Positions 23,784-32,161 of a stretch of DNA of 64,000 nucleotides are shown here, piece after piece. A program made the translations under genes and the position numbers. The DNA lies in contig NZ_FNFC01000005.1 of NCBI RefSeq assembly GCF_900100385.1, forward strand, positions 124,001 through 188,000. Direction: 5' to 3'. The notes under the pieces were generated by a model, which saw only the letters and a program-made list of their open reading frames with translations, was not told where the DNA came from and made no database searches. How positions within the stretch are numbered: the first letter of the stretch is position 1; each line of letters begins with the position of its first letter. The stretch is from Halovenus aranensis. GTDB taxonomy: Archaea; Halobacteriota; Halobacteria; Halobacteriales; Haloarculaceae.

Positions 23784-24044
23784 ATGGGCGAAGATTCAAA
23801 GCCGGGGCCTACACCGAGAGTGAGTGACGACGAAATCATCGACCTGTTTCGGGATACCGACGACCCCGTGCTTTCGACTGCGGAAGTGGCAGAACAGGTA
23901 CCGCTCAAGCGACGTGCAACCTACAACCGGCTCCGGTCACTGGCCGACGAGGGTCGATTAGAGAGTAAGCAGATTGGTGGTCGGAACACAGTGTGGTGGC
24001 TGGCCGAATCCGAGAAACTCCAACCGCAGTCGTTTGTGGAATAG
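23784..24044 (+). CDS. Winged-helix transcriptional regulator
   Basis: An 86-residue protein consisting of one winged helix. Helix 1 lies around Ser-Asp-Asp-Glu-Ile-Ile-Asp-Leu-Phe, the HTH around Leu-Ser-Thr-Ala-Glu-Val-Ala...Arg-Arg-Ala-Thr-Tyr-Asn-Arg-Leu, and the wing around Gly-Arg-Leu-Glu-Ser-Lys-Gln-Ile-Gly-Gly, followed by Val-Trp-Trp-Leu. Small haloarchaeal regulators of this layout are frequent on mobile elements. It is transcribed away from the SWIM cluster, with the palindrome and direct repeats between them, so autoregulation and control of the cluster is the natural hypothesis. Confidence 0.8.
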   Translation: MGEDSKPGPTPRVSDDEIIDLFRDTDDPVLSTAEVAEQVPLKRRATYNRLRSLADEGRLESKQIGGRNTVWWLAESEKLQPQSFVE

Positions 24045-24200
24045 TGAAACCGAATCACAGAGAGTTATAGGGTTATAAAACACTCTTCAGGCGCTCTGAC
24101 GGTCGTGACTCTGGTTCAACCTCAAAAAATGGATACCACTCGCTACGCGACGAACGCTCTCACAGCGCACTCACGGCGCTCTCTCGGCTTGCTGGCGGTG

Positions 24201-24219
24201 CTACTATCCTCGAAAGTAG
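24201..24219. repeat. Short inverted repeat between convergent genes
   Basis: CTACT at 24201-24205 pairs with AGTAG at 24215-24219, and TC with GA inside, giving a hairpin with one mismatch and a 3-base loop. It lies in the 280-bp gap (24045-24325) between the wHTH gene and the convergent Schlafen-like gene. Nothing else is seen there. It may mark transcription ends. Confidence 0.35.
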
Positions 24220-24325
24220 TGGTAGAGGAATCAATACACCCGTTCATGGCCAGATAGGGGACGAGTATCCGAGCGGCGTTACTCTGCGTCGTTTGTTTTG
24301 AGTTCCGCCGGACTCTTTATGTCTG

Positions 24326-25132
24326 TTACAGGGTGATGTTCTCAACACCAAGTCGTTTCTCAATTCTGGCTTTCTTTTTCTTTATCAGATGAGATATATA
24401 CTCTTCGTAACCTTGGTTGGGATAGTGTGGATTGGGTTTAGTTTCTTCATGTGGAAACCTATTCAACGCACCGGCAAGAGCCGCTAACGAAGAAATAGTC
24501 TTTTTCTTATCAACCTCGTTATAGAGCGTTTTCAGTTGCCGCAACTCTTCATGGAGTTCTGCCGTTTCCTTCTCGACACCCCTTTCTCGCCTTCTCCGAA
24601 GGAGTGATTGTACTTCTTCGTAGTTCGCAACACTGCTTTTTGTATTCCTTCTAACATATATATCGCCTTCGTCAATGTTTTCCCCGGCATTAGTTGCTAC
24701 AAGAGGGGCACGTTCACCTGCACCATCAATGAAGAGGGCTTGAAATGTGCGGCCAGAAATTCCATCGTCGTATACTTCTCCGTAAGTGAACGTTTCAAGC
24801 GAATAAACGTCATGTGCGGAGTCAGGAAGATATTTTTCGACCTTGTTTCCAAAGTCAGATTCATCAAGAGGGTCGTTTACACCAGACGATTCAAGCGATT
24901 CATCTCCGACTTCTTCTACACCGATTATGATAGCACCCCCACCAGAGTTAGAGAAGGCCAAGATATGGCGGGCCAGTTGCGAACGTTCGTGCCACTCACT
25001 CTTGAAGTCGAGATAATCGTATTCTTTGTCGGCACTCAAGATAGCCGGGAGAGTATCTTTTGAAGGAGAAGTGAAGAAGCGTTCTAAATCATCTTTGAAT
25101 GACTCTTGATATTCGAGGTCTTCACTGGCCAT
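24326..25132 (-). CDS. Schlafen/AlbA_2-domain protein
   Basis: A 268-residue protein, starting at ATG 25132 rather than an in-frame GTG at 25150. The AlbA_2 (divergent AAA-4, Schlafen core) domain is clear at about 38-175: an Asp-Phe-Lys-Ser-Glu acidic motif at 42-46, then Ala-Phe-Ser-Asn-Ser-Gly-Gly-Gly at 59-66 and Ile-Ile-Ile-Gly-Val-Glu-Glu. The remaining 90 residues are charged and helical, probably a coiled coil at about 175-215. Schlafen-type domains bind nucleic acid, and some cleave RNA; archaeal and bacterial forms are frequent in defence islands. The gene is A+T-rich. It is the last sizeable gene before the right end of the element. Confidence 0.8.
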   Translation of the reverse strand: MASEDLEYQESFKDDLERFFTSPSKDTLPAILSADKEYDYLDFKSEWHERSQLARHILAFSNSGGGAIIIGVEEVGDESLESSGVNDPLDESDFGNKVEKYLPDSAHDVYSLETFTYGEVYDDGISGRTFQALFIDGAGERAPLVATNAGENIDEGDIYVRRNTKSSVANYEEVQSLLRRRRERGVEKETAELHEELRQLKTLYNEVDKKKTISSLAALAGALNRFPHEETKPNPHYPNQGYEEYISHLIKKKKARIEKRLGVENITL

Positions 25133-25154
25133 ATGTAGGCCAACTCTCACCCAT

Positions 25155-25283
25155 ATGCCAAAGAATTGTCGCTACAGACACTCTGAACCAATAGAAGCAC
25201 TGCGCGTGAGGGCAGGGCAGACCGAGAAGGACTACGGTGAACTCGGGTTTCGGATTCTCCAAATCCTCGAACATCTGCGGTGA
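25155..25283 (+). CDS. Possible small ORF (42 aa)
   Basis: ATG 25155 to TGA 25281-25283 gives 42 residues. The first half is basic (Lys, Arg, His) and the second could form an amphipathic helix (Gly-Glu-Leu-Gly-Phe-Arg-Ile-Leu-Gln-Ile-Leu-Glu-His-Leu). It starts only 22 bp from the Schlafen-like gene, in the opposite direction. Codon use is acceptable but nothing confirms translation. Confidence 0.3.
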   Translation: MPKNCRYRHSEPIEALRVRAGQTEKDYGELGFRILQILEHLR

Positions 25284-25539
25284 GAGTGCAGTTAGCCTCG
25301 GAACAGGCTACGACCGCTGAAATCCTAATCCCTCGAATACGCCACATACAGCAGTCAAATCTATACAATTCATCCCGAAAGAGGGGAAGACTGAAAGGGC
25401 CAAAGCCCCGACGTATTCACAGAAGTCCATGACGGCACGGGGGCGCACTTGCGGCGCAATTGAACTCAATAGTCGAGTTCCAAACAGGATTGATAAACGG
25501 TAGACTGCCGTCTTGTGAATCCTAATCACCTGAAAGGGT
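25284..25539. other. Right end of the element, no gene; repeated octamer
   Basis: No credible gene in 256 bp. TCCTAATC occurs twice on the plus strand, at about 25323 and 25519, each followed by CC or ACC and a short A+T-poor run. Repeats near an attachment site can be integrase arm-binding sites; two copies are too few to be sure. Confidence 0.35.
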
Positions 25540-25579
25540 AGTGGGCCGGCGCGAATTCGAATCGCGGTTACGGCCACCC
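25540..25579. repeat. Right attachment site (inside tRNA-Pro)
   Basis: Identical over 40 bp to 11043-11082. On the minus strand it spans the tRNA-Pro gene from the second anticodon base to the discriminator base, plus two bases beyond. Because the repeat regenerates the tRNA 3' half, the tRNA gene on this side stays functional. Confidence 0.9.
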
Positions 25580-25614
25580 GAAGGCCGAAGGATACCAAGC
25601 TACCCCACCGGCCC
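25542..25614 (-). tRNA. tRNA-Pro, anticodon CGG
   Basis: On the minus strand a complete cloverleaf can be drawn. The acceptor GGGCCGG pairs with CCGGCCC. The anticodon stem CGGCC/GGCCG encloses the loop TTCGGGT with anticodon CGG (reads CCG). The T arm CGCGA/TCGCG has loop TTCGAAT. The discriminator is A and CCA is not encoded, as usual in archaea. The D stem is weak but typical for proline tRNAs. It serves as the integration target of the element. Confidence 0.93.
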
Positions 25615-25663
25615 GCATCTGTGAGAAAGCCAGCGTCCAATTTAACGGTTGCGGAATCGCCCC

Positions 25664-27163
25664 CTACAGGTCATAGAGGTCCTCGAACTTCGCGCGGACG
25701 TAGTCGACGAAGGGCTGGGCCGAGAGTTCCTGCCCGGTGGCCACCTCGATGAGTTCGGGCGTGGTGTAGCGCTGGCCGTGCCGGTGGACGTGTTCGGTCA
25801 TCCACTCGCGAATCGGCTCGAAGTCCTCCTCGCGGACGAGCGCGTCCACGTCGAGGTCGTCGCGGATGGCGTCGTTGAGCTGTGCGGCGACGACACTGCC
25901 CAGCGTGTAGCCGTGGAACGCGGCGAAGCCGCCGGTCCAGTGGATGTCCTGGAGACAGCCCTCGCTGTCGGTCTCGGGACGCACGCCGAGGTACTCCTCC
26001 ATCTTGTCGTTCCAGACCTGTGGAATCTCCGCGGCCTCGATGTCGCCCTCGACGAACGCACGGCCGATTTCACACCGGAGGATGATGTGCATGTGGTATG
26101 TCAGCTCGTCGGCCTCGACGCGGATGCGGTTGTCCGGGTAGATGCGGTTTGCCGCCTCGTAGACCTCGTCGACAGTGAGGTCGTCGTGGCCGTCGATATG
26201 CCGTTTGAACGTCGGGAGGAACTGCTCCCAGAACGGTTTCGTCCGGCCGATGTGGTTCTCCCAGAACCGGGACTGGGACTCGTGGATACTCATCCGTGAG
26301 GCCCCGAGCGGCGTGCCGTACTCGTCCTGTCGAAGCCCAAGCTGGTAGGTTGCGTGGCCGAACTCGTGGATAGTCGCGGTCAGCGCGTCCATCGGGTCGG
26401 TCGGCTTGAACCGCGTCGTCACGCGGGCGTCGAACTGGTTGCCAGCCATGAACGGGTGCGGTGCGGTGTCGAGGCGGCCGCGGTCGCGCTCGTAGCCCAG
26501 AAAGTCGAGCGCGGCCTCGCTGAGTGCCTCCTGGTCGTCGTCTGGGTACTCGCCCTCCCATGGGTCGGCCAGTTCGCGCCCCTCCGTCCGAATCTCCTCG
26601 ACCAGCGGCGGAATCTCCGACCGGAGCGTCTCGAAGATGTCGGTCATCGTCTCGATAGGGATGTACTGGTGACTGCCCTCGTAGAGGACCGTGTACGGGC
26701 TCTTCTCGGGGTCGATGTGTTCGGCCTTCTGTCGCTGGAGGTCGCGCATCGTCTCCAGGCGCGGCGCGAAGGAGGCGAAATCGTCTTCTGCCTTTGCCTT
26801 TTGCCAAATCTGTTGGTTCTCAGAGGCGGTCTGTGTAATCTCCTCGTTCAGTGCCGCGGGGACGTGCGCTGCACGCTCGTACTCGTTGCGGATTTCCCGG
26901 ACGTTCGCGGCCTGCTCCTCGGTCAGGTCTGCGCCTTCGAGAGTATCGAGCCACTCGCCGACCTCGTCGTCGACGAGCAGCTCGTGCGTCGTCGCCGACA
27001 GCGCAGAGAGCTGTTGTGCCCGTCCCGGTGCACCCCCCTCAGGCATCGTCACCCGCTGGTCCCAGTTGAGATACATCGACGCGTATCCGAGATTCGACAG
27101 CCGTCGGTTCCGTTCGATAAGCTGTTCGTAGGCAGCGTCGGCGTCAGCTTCGTTCGTCGCCAT
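25664..27163 (-). CDS. M32-family metallocarboxypeptidase
   Basis: A 499-residue enzyme of the thermostable carboxypeptidase 1 (Taq/Pfu) family. The zinc motif HEFGH is at 266-270, followed by the family's Met-Ser-Ile-His-Glu-Ser-Gln-Ser-Arg-Phe-Trp-Glu-Asn block near 295, which contributes the third metal ligand. The length is normal for M32. It releases C-terminal amino acids from peptides in the cytosol, acting in peptide turnover. The strongly acidic N terminus fits a halophilic enzyme. It begins the chromosomal flank right of the tRNA and is divergent from the antiporter gene. Confidence 0.95.
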   Translation of the reverse strand: MATNEADADAAYEQLIERNRRLSNLGYASMYLNWDQRVTMPEGGAPGRAQQLSALSATTHELLVDDEVGEWLDTLEGADLTEEQAANVREIRNEYERAAHVPAALNEEITQTASENQQIWQKAKAEDDFASFAPRLETMRDLQRQKAEHIDPEKSPYTVLYEGSHQYIPIETMTDIFETLRSEIPPLVEEIRTEGRELADPWEGEYPDDDQEALSEAALDFLGYERDRGRLDTAPHPFMAGNQFDARVTTRFKPTDPMDALTATIHEFGHATYQLGLRQDEYGTPLGASRMSIHESQSRFWENHIGRTKPFWEQFLPTFKRHIDGHDDLTVDEVYEAANRIYPDNRIRVEADELTYHMHIILRCEIGRAFVEGDIEAAEIPQVWNDKMEEYLGVRPETDSEGCLQDIHWTGGFAAFHGYTLGSVVAAQLNDAIRDDLDVDALVREEDFEPIREWMTEHVHRHGQRYTTPELIEVATGQELSAQPFVDYVRAKFEDLYDL

Positions 27164-27266
27164 GAGATGTGATGGAATGCCAAGACAAAAACGTCGGTGG
27201 TTCGAGCCGGTGGCAGGCCCAGAGCCTGCCGGTACAGTGATAATAACTCCACACGTATTCGGATAC

Positions 27267-29207
27267 GTGTCGGATACGCTGCTGATAACTGTCGTCGGGA
27301 TACTGGCCTTCGGAATTGCTGGCCAGTTACTTGCGAACAGATTCCGGGTGCCGAGTGTCGTCTTCTACATTGCTGGCGGATTGTTTCTCGGTGAGGCCGG
27401 AATTGGCGTTGTGACCTTAGAGACGTTTGGCGGAGCCGGTGGGGGTGGACTGACGACGATGGTCGGGGTCAGCGTGGCAATCATCGTCTTCGACGGCGCG
27501 TTTGCCTTGCGGCTCAAACGGGTCCGCGAGGCCTCCTCCGCGTCGCTCCGTCTGGTCACCGTCGGGGCCGTACTGATGTTTGTCGGGACAGCCGTCGCAG
27601 TCCACTGGTTTATCGGCGCGGAGTGGCCGCTTGCTTTCCTCATCGGTGCGTTGTTAGTCGCGACGGGACCGACAGTCGTCACACCGATTGTCAACGTCGT
27701 TTATCTCCGCGAGCACGTCTCTGCCGCACTTGAAACGGAAGGAATCGTCAACGACGTGACTGCGGCAGTCGCCGCCGTCGTCATCTTCGAAACAATCCTG
27801 CTCCAGGTTCAGGGGATTCCGGTGACAGCACAGGCGTTTGGTTCCCGAATCGGGGTCGGTATCCTGACCGGACTCGGCGTCGCCGTCGTGGTTTACTACC
27901 TCCAGAACGAGGCGTTCGTACAGGTCGAAGGGATTCAGGCAGCCAGGTTTCTCACGCTACTCGGGGCGGTCGGCTCCTACAGCGTTGCCGACTTCGTGTT
28001 CGCCGAAGCCGGCGTCGTGGCCGCAGCGACTGCCGGGGTCGTGCTCGGCAATCTCGACCTCCCATACAGGGAATCTATCAAGGAGTTTACCGAGGACGTG
28101 ACGATGTTGCTCCTCGCGTTCGTGTTCGTTTCGCTGGCCGCACTGGTCGACCTCGGCGCGGTTCGGAGTCTCGGCGTCGGCGGAATCGGAGTTCTTGTCG
28201 TCGTCATGGTCGTACTACGGCCGGTCGTCGCGTTGGTTTCGACTGTCGGAATCGAGCGGTTCACCTGGCCCGAACGCGGGTTCTTAGCCGCGGTAGGACC
28301 GCGTGGAATCATCCCGGCCTCCGTGGCGACGCTGTTTGCCGTCGACCTGGAAGGCGAGGCAGAACAGCTCGAAAAAGAGGCCACAGAGCTGTCGGGCGCC
28401 GAGGCGGCCGAGTTGACCGCGGAGGCGGCATCACTCGACAGCCAAGCACAGATTCTACTCGGGACCGTCTTCTTGGTCATCATCGCGACCGACGTCATCG
28501 AGGCAGGATTCGCTCGACAGATTGGAGACCTACTCGGAGTAACACCTATGCGTACGATAATCGTCGGCGGTGGACGGGTCGGCCGGTCACTCGCCACACA
28601 ACTGGAGAACAGAGACGAGTTCGTCGTCATCGTCGACGACGACGAGAAACAGTGCCGGCTGTCGAGAGGGGCGGGATTCAGGGTTTTCGAAGGTGACGCG
28701 ACCGACCAGCGGACGCTCGAAGACGCCGGCGTCGAAGACGCGAAAGGGGTCGTCGCCGCGACCGACAGCGACGACATCAACCTCCTCGTCTGTCAGACTG
28801 TCAAGACGAAATACGACATCGAACGGGTGTTCGCCCGGGTGAACGACCCAGAGAACGTCGATGCGTTCGACTCTCTCGGTGTCAGTGCAGTCGACGGCGC
28901 CCAAGCGACCGCCTACGCGCTCGAAAACCAGATCGAGCGGCCGGCGATGGCCCACTGGATGAACGACCTCGGCGACGGACACGACATCATCGAGATAGAG
29001 GTCACCTCGGACGAGCTCTCGGGGAAGTCCATCCAGGAAATCAACGACAAGATTCCGGGTGGCTGTCTCATCGCCGAGATTGGTCGCGGGAGCGGTGCGC
29101 ACGTCCCCGAAACTGACGAGATAATCGAATACGGAGACCACATCACCTTCCTCGGCGACGAGGACGCGGTCGACGAGGCAATCAAGCGGTTCCACCCTCA
29201 CGACTGA
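27267..29207 (+). CDS. Cation:proton antiporter (CPA-type) fused to TrkA N and C domains
   Basis: Taking GTG 27267 as start gives 646 residues. An ATAATA box about 25 bp upstream fits a leaderless start there; the frame is open back to ATG 27162 but would overlap the divergent M32 start. About twelve hydrophobic helices (roughly residues 2-385) form a Na+(K+)/H+ exchanger domain. Then a TrkA-N Rossmann domain begins (Ile-Ile-Val-Gly-Gly-Gly-Arg-Val-Gly), followed by TrkA-C. The cytoplasmic RCK part lets NAD(H) or nucleotides gate transport. Likely role: sodium extrusion or potassium and pH control, important in hypersaline life. Ion specificity cannot be told. Confidence 0.9.
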   Translation: MSDTLLITVVGILAFGIAGQLLANRFRVPSVVFYIAGGLFLGEAGIGVVTLETFGGAGGGGLTTMVGVSVAIIVFDGAFALRLKRVREASSASLRLVTVGAVLMFVGTAVAVHWFIGAEWPLAFLIGALLVATGPTVVTPIVNVVYLREHVSAALETEGIVNDVTAAVAAVVIFETILLQVQGIPVTAQAFGSRIGVGILTGLGVAVVVYYLQNEAFVQVEGIQAARFLTLLGAVGSYSVADFVFAEAGVVAAATAGVVLGNLDLPYRESIKEFTEDVTMLLLAFVFVSLAALVDLGAVRSLGVGGIGVLVVVMVVLRPVVALVSTVGIERFTWPERGFLAAVGPRGIIPASVATLFAVDLEGEAEQLEKEATELSGAEAAELTAEAASLDSQAQILLGTVFLVIIATDVIEAGFARQIGDLLGVTPMRTIIVGGGRVGRSLATQLENRDEFVVIVDDDEKQCRLSRGAGFRVFEGDATDQRTLEDAGVEDAKGVVAATDSDDINLLVCQTVKTKYDIERVFARVNDPENVDAFDSLGVSAVDGAQATAYALENQIERPAMAHWMNDLGDGHDIIEIEVTSDELSGKSIQEINDKIPGGCLIAEIGRGSGAHVPETDEIIEYGDHITFLGDEDAVDEAIKRFHPHD

Positions 29208-29466
29208 CCAGAACCGACTCGGGTGTGCCCGGCTGTGACAGATTGCACGCTCGCTGAACAATAGTATCATTAGTGTCCTGTTCGTCAGTATCTGGTACGA
29301 TGGTACGCGCTACGTTGTCGGGACCGACATCATCTCTGTCGTCGTATTCAGGGGACTCTCTACGACGCTCGTCACGGTGTTCTGGCCGGTCGTGGCCGCG
29401 GCTGGGGTCGCGGCCACCCGTTAGCGGCCAGGGTCTCGAAGACACCGACAGGAGGGTGAGGGCAGT

Positions 29467-30933
29467 ATGACCGACTGGACGGAGACGTACCGCCCGTCGT
29501 CGCTCTCTGAGATTCGTGGCAACGACTCGGCCAGAGACGACCTCCGCGAGTGGGCTGACACCTGGGACGACCACCGCGAGGCGGTCGTCATCTATGGACC
29601 GCCGGGCGTCGGCAAGACCTCCGCGGCGCACGCGCTCGCGTCGGACAAGGGGTGGCCGACAATCGAGTTGAACGCCTCCGACACGCGGACGAAAGACGTC
29701 ATCGAGCGAGTGGCCGGCGAAGCGGCAAAGAGCGGGACCCTCGGGCAAGGTGGCGGTGGCCGTCGGCTCGTCATCATGGACGAGGCCGACAACATCCACG
29801 GCAACGCCGACCGCGGCGGAAGCCGGGCCGTGACGAGCCTGGTCAAGGAGGCGAGCCAGCCGATGATTCTCATCGCCAACGACTACTACGAGATGTCGAA
29901 CGGGCTGCGCAACGCCTGCGAGGACATCGAGTTCCGGAGTGTCTCCAAGCGGTCGATACGCCCGGTCTTACGTGACATCTGTCGGAAAGAGGGAATCGAG
30001 TTCGAGTCCGACGCGCTCGAAGCAATCGCGGAGATGAACAGCGGCGACCTCCGCGGGGCAATCAACGACCTCCAGGCCCTCGCCGAGGGCCGAGACCGTA
30101 TCGTCGCCGACGACGTCGTCACCGGCGAACGCGACACCACGACCGGCGTCTTCGACTACCTCGATACGGTCATCAAAGAGGCCGGGCCACAGGACGCGCT
30201 GGAGGCGAGCTACGACGTCGACGAGACGCCCGACGACCTCATCAACTGGATAGAGGACAACGTGCCCAAGGACTACCACGGCGAAGAGCTGGCGTCCGCG
30301 TACGACTTTCTGGCGAATGCCGACCGCTGGCTCGGCCGGGTGCGGGCGACACAGAACTACTCCTTCTGGCGATACGCCGGCGATAACATGACCGCAGGCG
30401 TCGCTGCGGCCCGCCGCGAGCAGAAAGGCGGCTGGACCAGATACAGCCCACCGACGTACTGGTCGAAGCTGGGCCGTTCGCGGGGGACCCGCGACAAGCG
30501 AGACTACATCGCCCGGAAGATTGCAGCGGCAAACGGGACGAGCATGAGCACCGCCCGGCGGGAAATCATGCCTCACCTCGCGGTGATGACACACCACTGC
30601 AAGAACCGCGAGCTCACGGTCGCGATGACTGCCCGCTACGAGTTAGAGACCGAGCACGTCTCGTTTATCACCGGTAGCGGCGAGGACACCAACAAAGTCC
30701 AGTCCATCGTCGAGGATGCCGAACGGCTCCGCGAGGAGCGCGCTGCTGAGGGGACTGGCGGAGCGTTTGCTCCTGGCGAGGTGACAGACGACGCGGCGGG
30801 CGAGTCGACAGACGACGAGATGCCAACAGACGGTGACGCGATGGCGGCGGCCGCTGACGAGGGGGCCGACGACGAGGCAAGCGGCGAGCAGTCTGACGAC
30901 GACACGCAGGCTGGTCTGTCGGATTTCATGTAA
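29467..30933 (+). CDS. rfcL: Replication factor C large subunit
   Basis: A 488-residue clamp-loader ATPase. Walker A Gly-Pro-Pro-Gly-Val-Gly-Lys-Thr is at 44-51 and Walker B with Asp-Glu-Ala-Asp at 105-108; a helical collar domain follows (about 230-420). The C-terminal 80 residues are an acidic Asp/Glu/Ala-rich linker ending in a PCNA-binding box, Gln-x-x-Leu-x-x-Phe-Met, at the very end. With RfcS subunits it loads the PCNA ring at primer ends. The preceding 259 bp hold no recognised gene. Confidence 0.96.
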   Translation: MTDWTETYRPSSLSEIRGNDSARDDLREWADTWDDHREAVVIYGPPGVGKTSAAHALASDKGWPTIELNASDTRTKDVIERVAGEAAKSGTLGQGGGGRRLVIMDEADNIHGNADRGGSRAVTSLVKEASQPMILIANDYYEMSNGLRNACEDIEFRSVSKRSIRPVLRDICRKEGIEFESDALEAIAEMNSGDLRGAINDLQALAEGRDRIVADDVVTGERDTTTGVFDYLDTVIKEAGPQDALEASYDVDETPDDLINWIEDNVPKDYHGEELASAYDFLANADRWLGRVRATQNYSFWRYAGDNMTAGVAAARREQKGGWTRYSPPTYWSKLGRSRGTRDKRDYIARKIAAANGTSMSTARREIMPHLAVMTHHCKNRELTVAMTARYELETEHVSFITGSGEDTNKVQSIVEDAERLREERAAEGTGGAFAPGEVTDDAAGESTDDEMPTDGDAMAAAADEGADDEASGEQSDDDTQAGLSDFM

Positions 30934-30973
30934 GGTGCGGAGAGTTATACTCCTGGAGTCCGACCGTCAGCGT

Positions 30974-31327
30974 ATGCCAACGACACCCGAAGCGACAGTT
31001 CGTGAGTATTACGCCCTGGTGGATGCCGAGCAGTACGACGACCTCGTCGACCTGTTTGCGCCGGATATCCGCTACGAGCGCCCCGGGCAAGGTGCAATCG
31101 AGGGCCGAGACGCCCTGCTTGAGTTCTACCTCGACGGCCGCCCGCTTGAGGACGGGAGCCACGAGATTCACGACATAGTCGTCGACGGCAAGACAGTCGC
31201 AGTCAGAGGGACCTTTTCCGGCGTCCAAAACGGCGAACAGGTCGCCTTCGATTTCGCCGACTTCCACGAGTTCGCCGACGGCCACATCCACCGGCGATAC
31301 ACCTTCACCGACCGAGACGAGGTCTAG
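30974..31327 (+). CDS. SnoaL/NTF2-like small protein
   Basis: A 117-residue protein, choosing ATG 30974; the open frame further upstream overlaps rfcL. The opening helix (Glu-Ala-Thr-Val-Arg-Glu-Tyr-Tyr-Ala-Leu-Val-Asp) and the pattern Leu-Val-Asp-Leu-Phe-Ala-Pro-Asp, Ile-Glu-Gly-Arg-Asp-Ala, with closing beta strands and His-Ile-His-Arg-Arg-Tyr, are typical of the NTF2-like cone fold used by SnoaL-type isomerases and many ligand-binding proteins. No catalytic assignment is possible. Its 3' end overlaps that of the convergent Sco1 gene by 4 bp. Confidence 0.82.
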   Translation: MPTTPEATVREYYALVDAEQYDDLVDLFAPDIRYERPGQGAIEGRDALLEFYLDGRPLEDGSHEIHDIVVDGKTVAVRGTFSGVQNGEQVAFDFADFHEFADGHIHRRYTFTDRDEV

Positions 31328-32040
31328 TACGCGTCTCTAACCTTCTGGAGGTCCGAGAGCAGTTCGTCCGGGCGCGGGACCTCCTGATAGGCGCGCTCGA
31401 CGTACCCGTCGCGGTTCGCGAGGAGAACCAGGTTGACGTGGGTAAAATCGTAGTCGCCCTCACTGGGGTTGAGCGTCTCGCCCTGTGTGGTGTTGTGTCC
31501 GCCGTGGCCACCCCCGCCGGGCGTCCGCTCGAACCCGACGCCGAACTCGCCGTTGACGACCTCGTCTGCCTGCTCGGGCGTCTCGGGCCGGAGTGCCAGC
31601 CAGTTTTCGGCGGTCGGGTCGACGCCGTTACGCTCGAAGAACTTCCGGAGGCGCTGTTCGTCGTCGTACTTGGGGTCGAACGTCGTTGGCATCAGCCCGA
31701 CTTCGTCGCTGTATCCCTGGTCTGTGGCGTCGACGAAGACGTGCGCGAGCGCGGCAGTCATGCCGGGACACGGACCCGGACAGCGCGTGTAGATGAACGT
31801 CATAACCGTCTCGCCCTGACCGACGAACTCCCGTGTCGAGACTTCTTGGTCGTGTAGCGGCGCGGGAAGTGTCACGTCCGGTAGCTCCTCGCCGTGTGCC
31901 GGATAGGCGAGGTCTTCGGGGTTTGCCTGCTCGAGATATGGCTCGTCAAAGACCGTATTCGAGTCGTCGCCACCGAGACACCCCGCGACTGCCCCGCCCG
32001 CAGAGGCTGCTGCCAGGCGCAGGAAGTTCCGTCGTTGCAT
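31324..32040 (-). CDS. SCO1/SenC-family Tat lipoprotein
   Basis: A 238-residue secreted protein. The N terminus has a twin-arginine signal (Arg-Arg-Asn-Phe-Leu) followed by a hydrophobic stretch and a lipobox ending at C21, so it is exported folded and anchored by lipid. The mature part is a thioredoxin-like SCO domain with the copper ligands C87 and C91 (Cys-Pro-Gly-Pro-Cys) and H201. SCO proteins deliver copper to the CuA centre of cytochrome oxidase or act as thiol reductases on the outside of the membrane. An inserted Gly/His-rich stretch around 170-180 may help bind metal. Confidence 0.92.
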   Translation of the reverse strand: MQRRNFLRLAAASAGGAVAGCLGGDDSNTVFDEPYLEQANPEDLAYPAHGEELPDVTLPAPLHDQEVSTREFVGQGETVMTFIYTRCPGPCPGMTAALAHVFVDATDQGYSDEVGLMPTTFDPKYDDEQRLRKFFERNGVDPTAENWLALRPETPEQADEVVNGEFGVGFERTPGGGGHGGHNTTQGETLNPSEGDYDFTHVNLVLLANRDGYVERAYQEVPRPDELLSDLQKVRDAY

Positions 32041-32161
32041 AGCAGGCTGTTTGACTCACGCAGATATACATCTCTTGGTGCACCTCTCGAACCGGATGGC
32101 AGAAATATCAAATGTAATAGTCGTGCTAGTGCTTATATAACAGAGCGTCCCCGCTAGTGGT

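Larger units (their letters stand above)
11043..25579. mobile_element. Integrated element at tRNA-Pro, about 14.5 kb
   Basis: A perfect 40-bp direct repeat bounds this segment (11043-11082 and 25540-25579). The right copy is the 3' half of an intact tRNA-Pro gene; the left copy is only that half. A tyrosine recombinase gene starts 42 bp inside the left end. The interior differs from the flanks: many genes are clearly A+T-richer (DUF262 nuclease, IS66 transposase, Schlafen-like gene) and most encode defence-type, DNA-binding or unknown proteins. No capsid, portal or terminase gene was recognised, so an integrated plasmid or defence-carrying genomic island fits better than a complete provirus. 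This is the standard outcome of integrase-mediated insertion into a tRNA 3' end. Confidence 0.88.

Noticed and set aside
25147-25640. Minus-strand ORFs across the tRNA-Pro gene and right end of the element
   Set aside because: They run through the tRNA gene and its att repeat and are Arg/Ser/Val-rich; chance frames.
29230-29430. Hydrophobic plus-strand frame before rfcL that reads like a membrane protein
   Set aside because: Open without stop, but no ATG, GTG or TTG at its beginning; the hydrophobicity comes from GTC- and ATC-rich sequence. Could be a relic, but unsupported.
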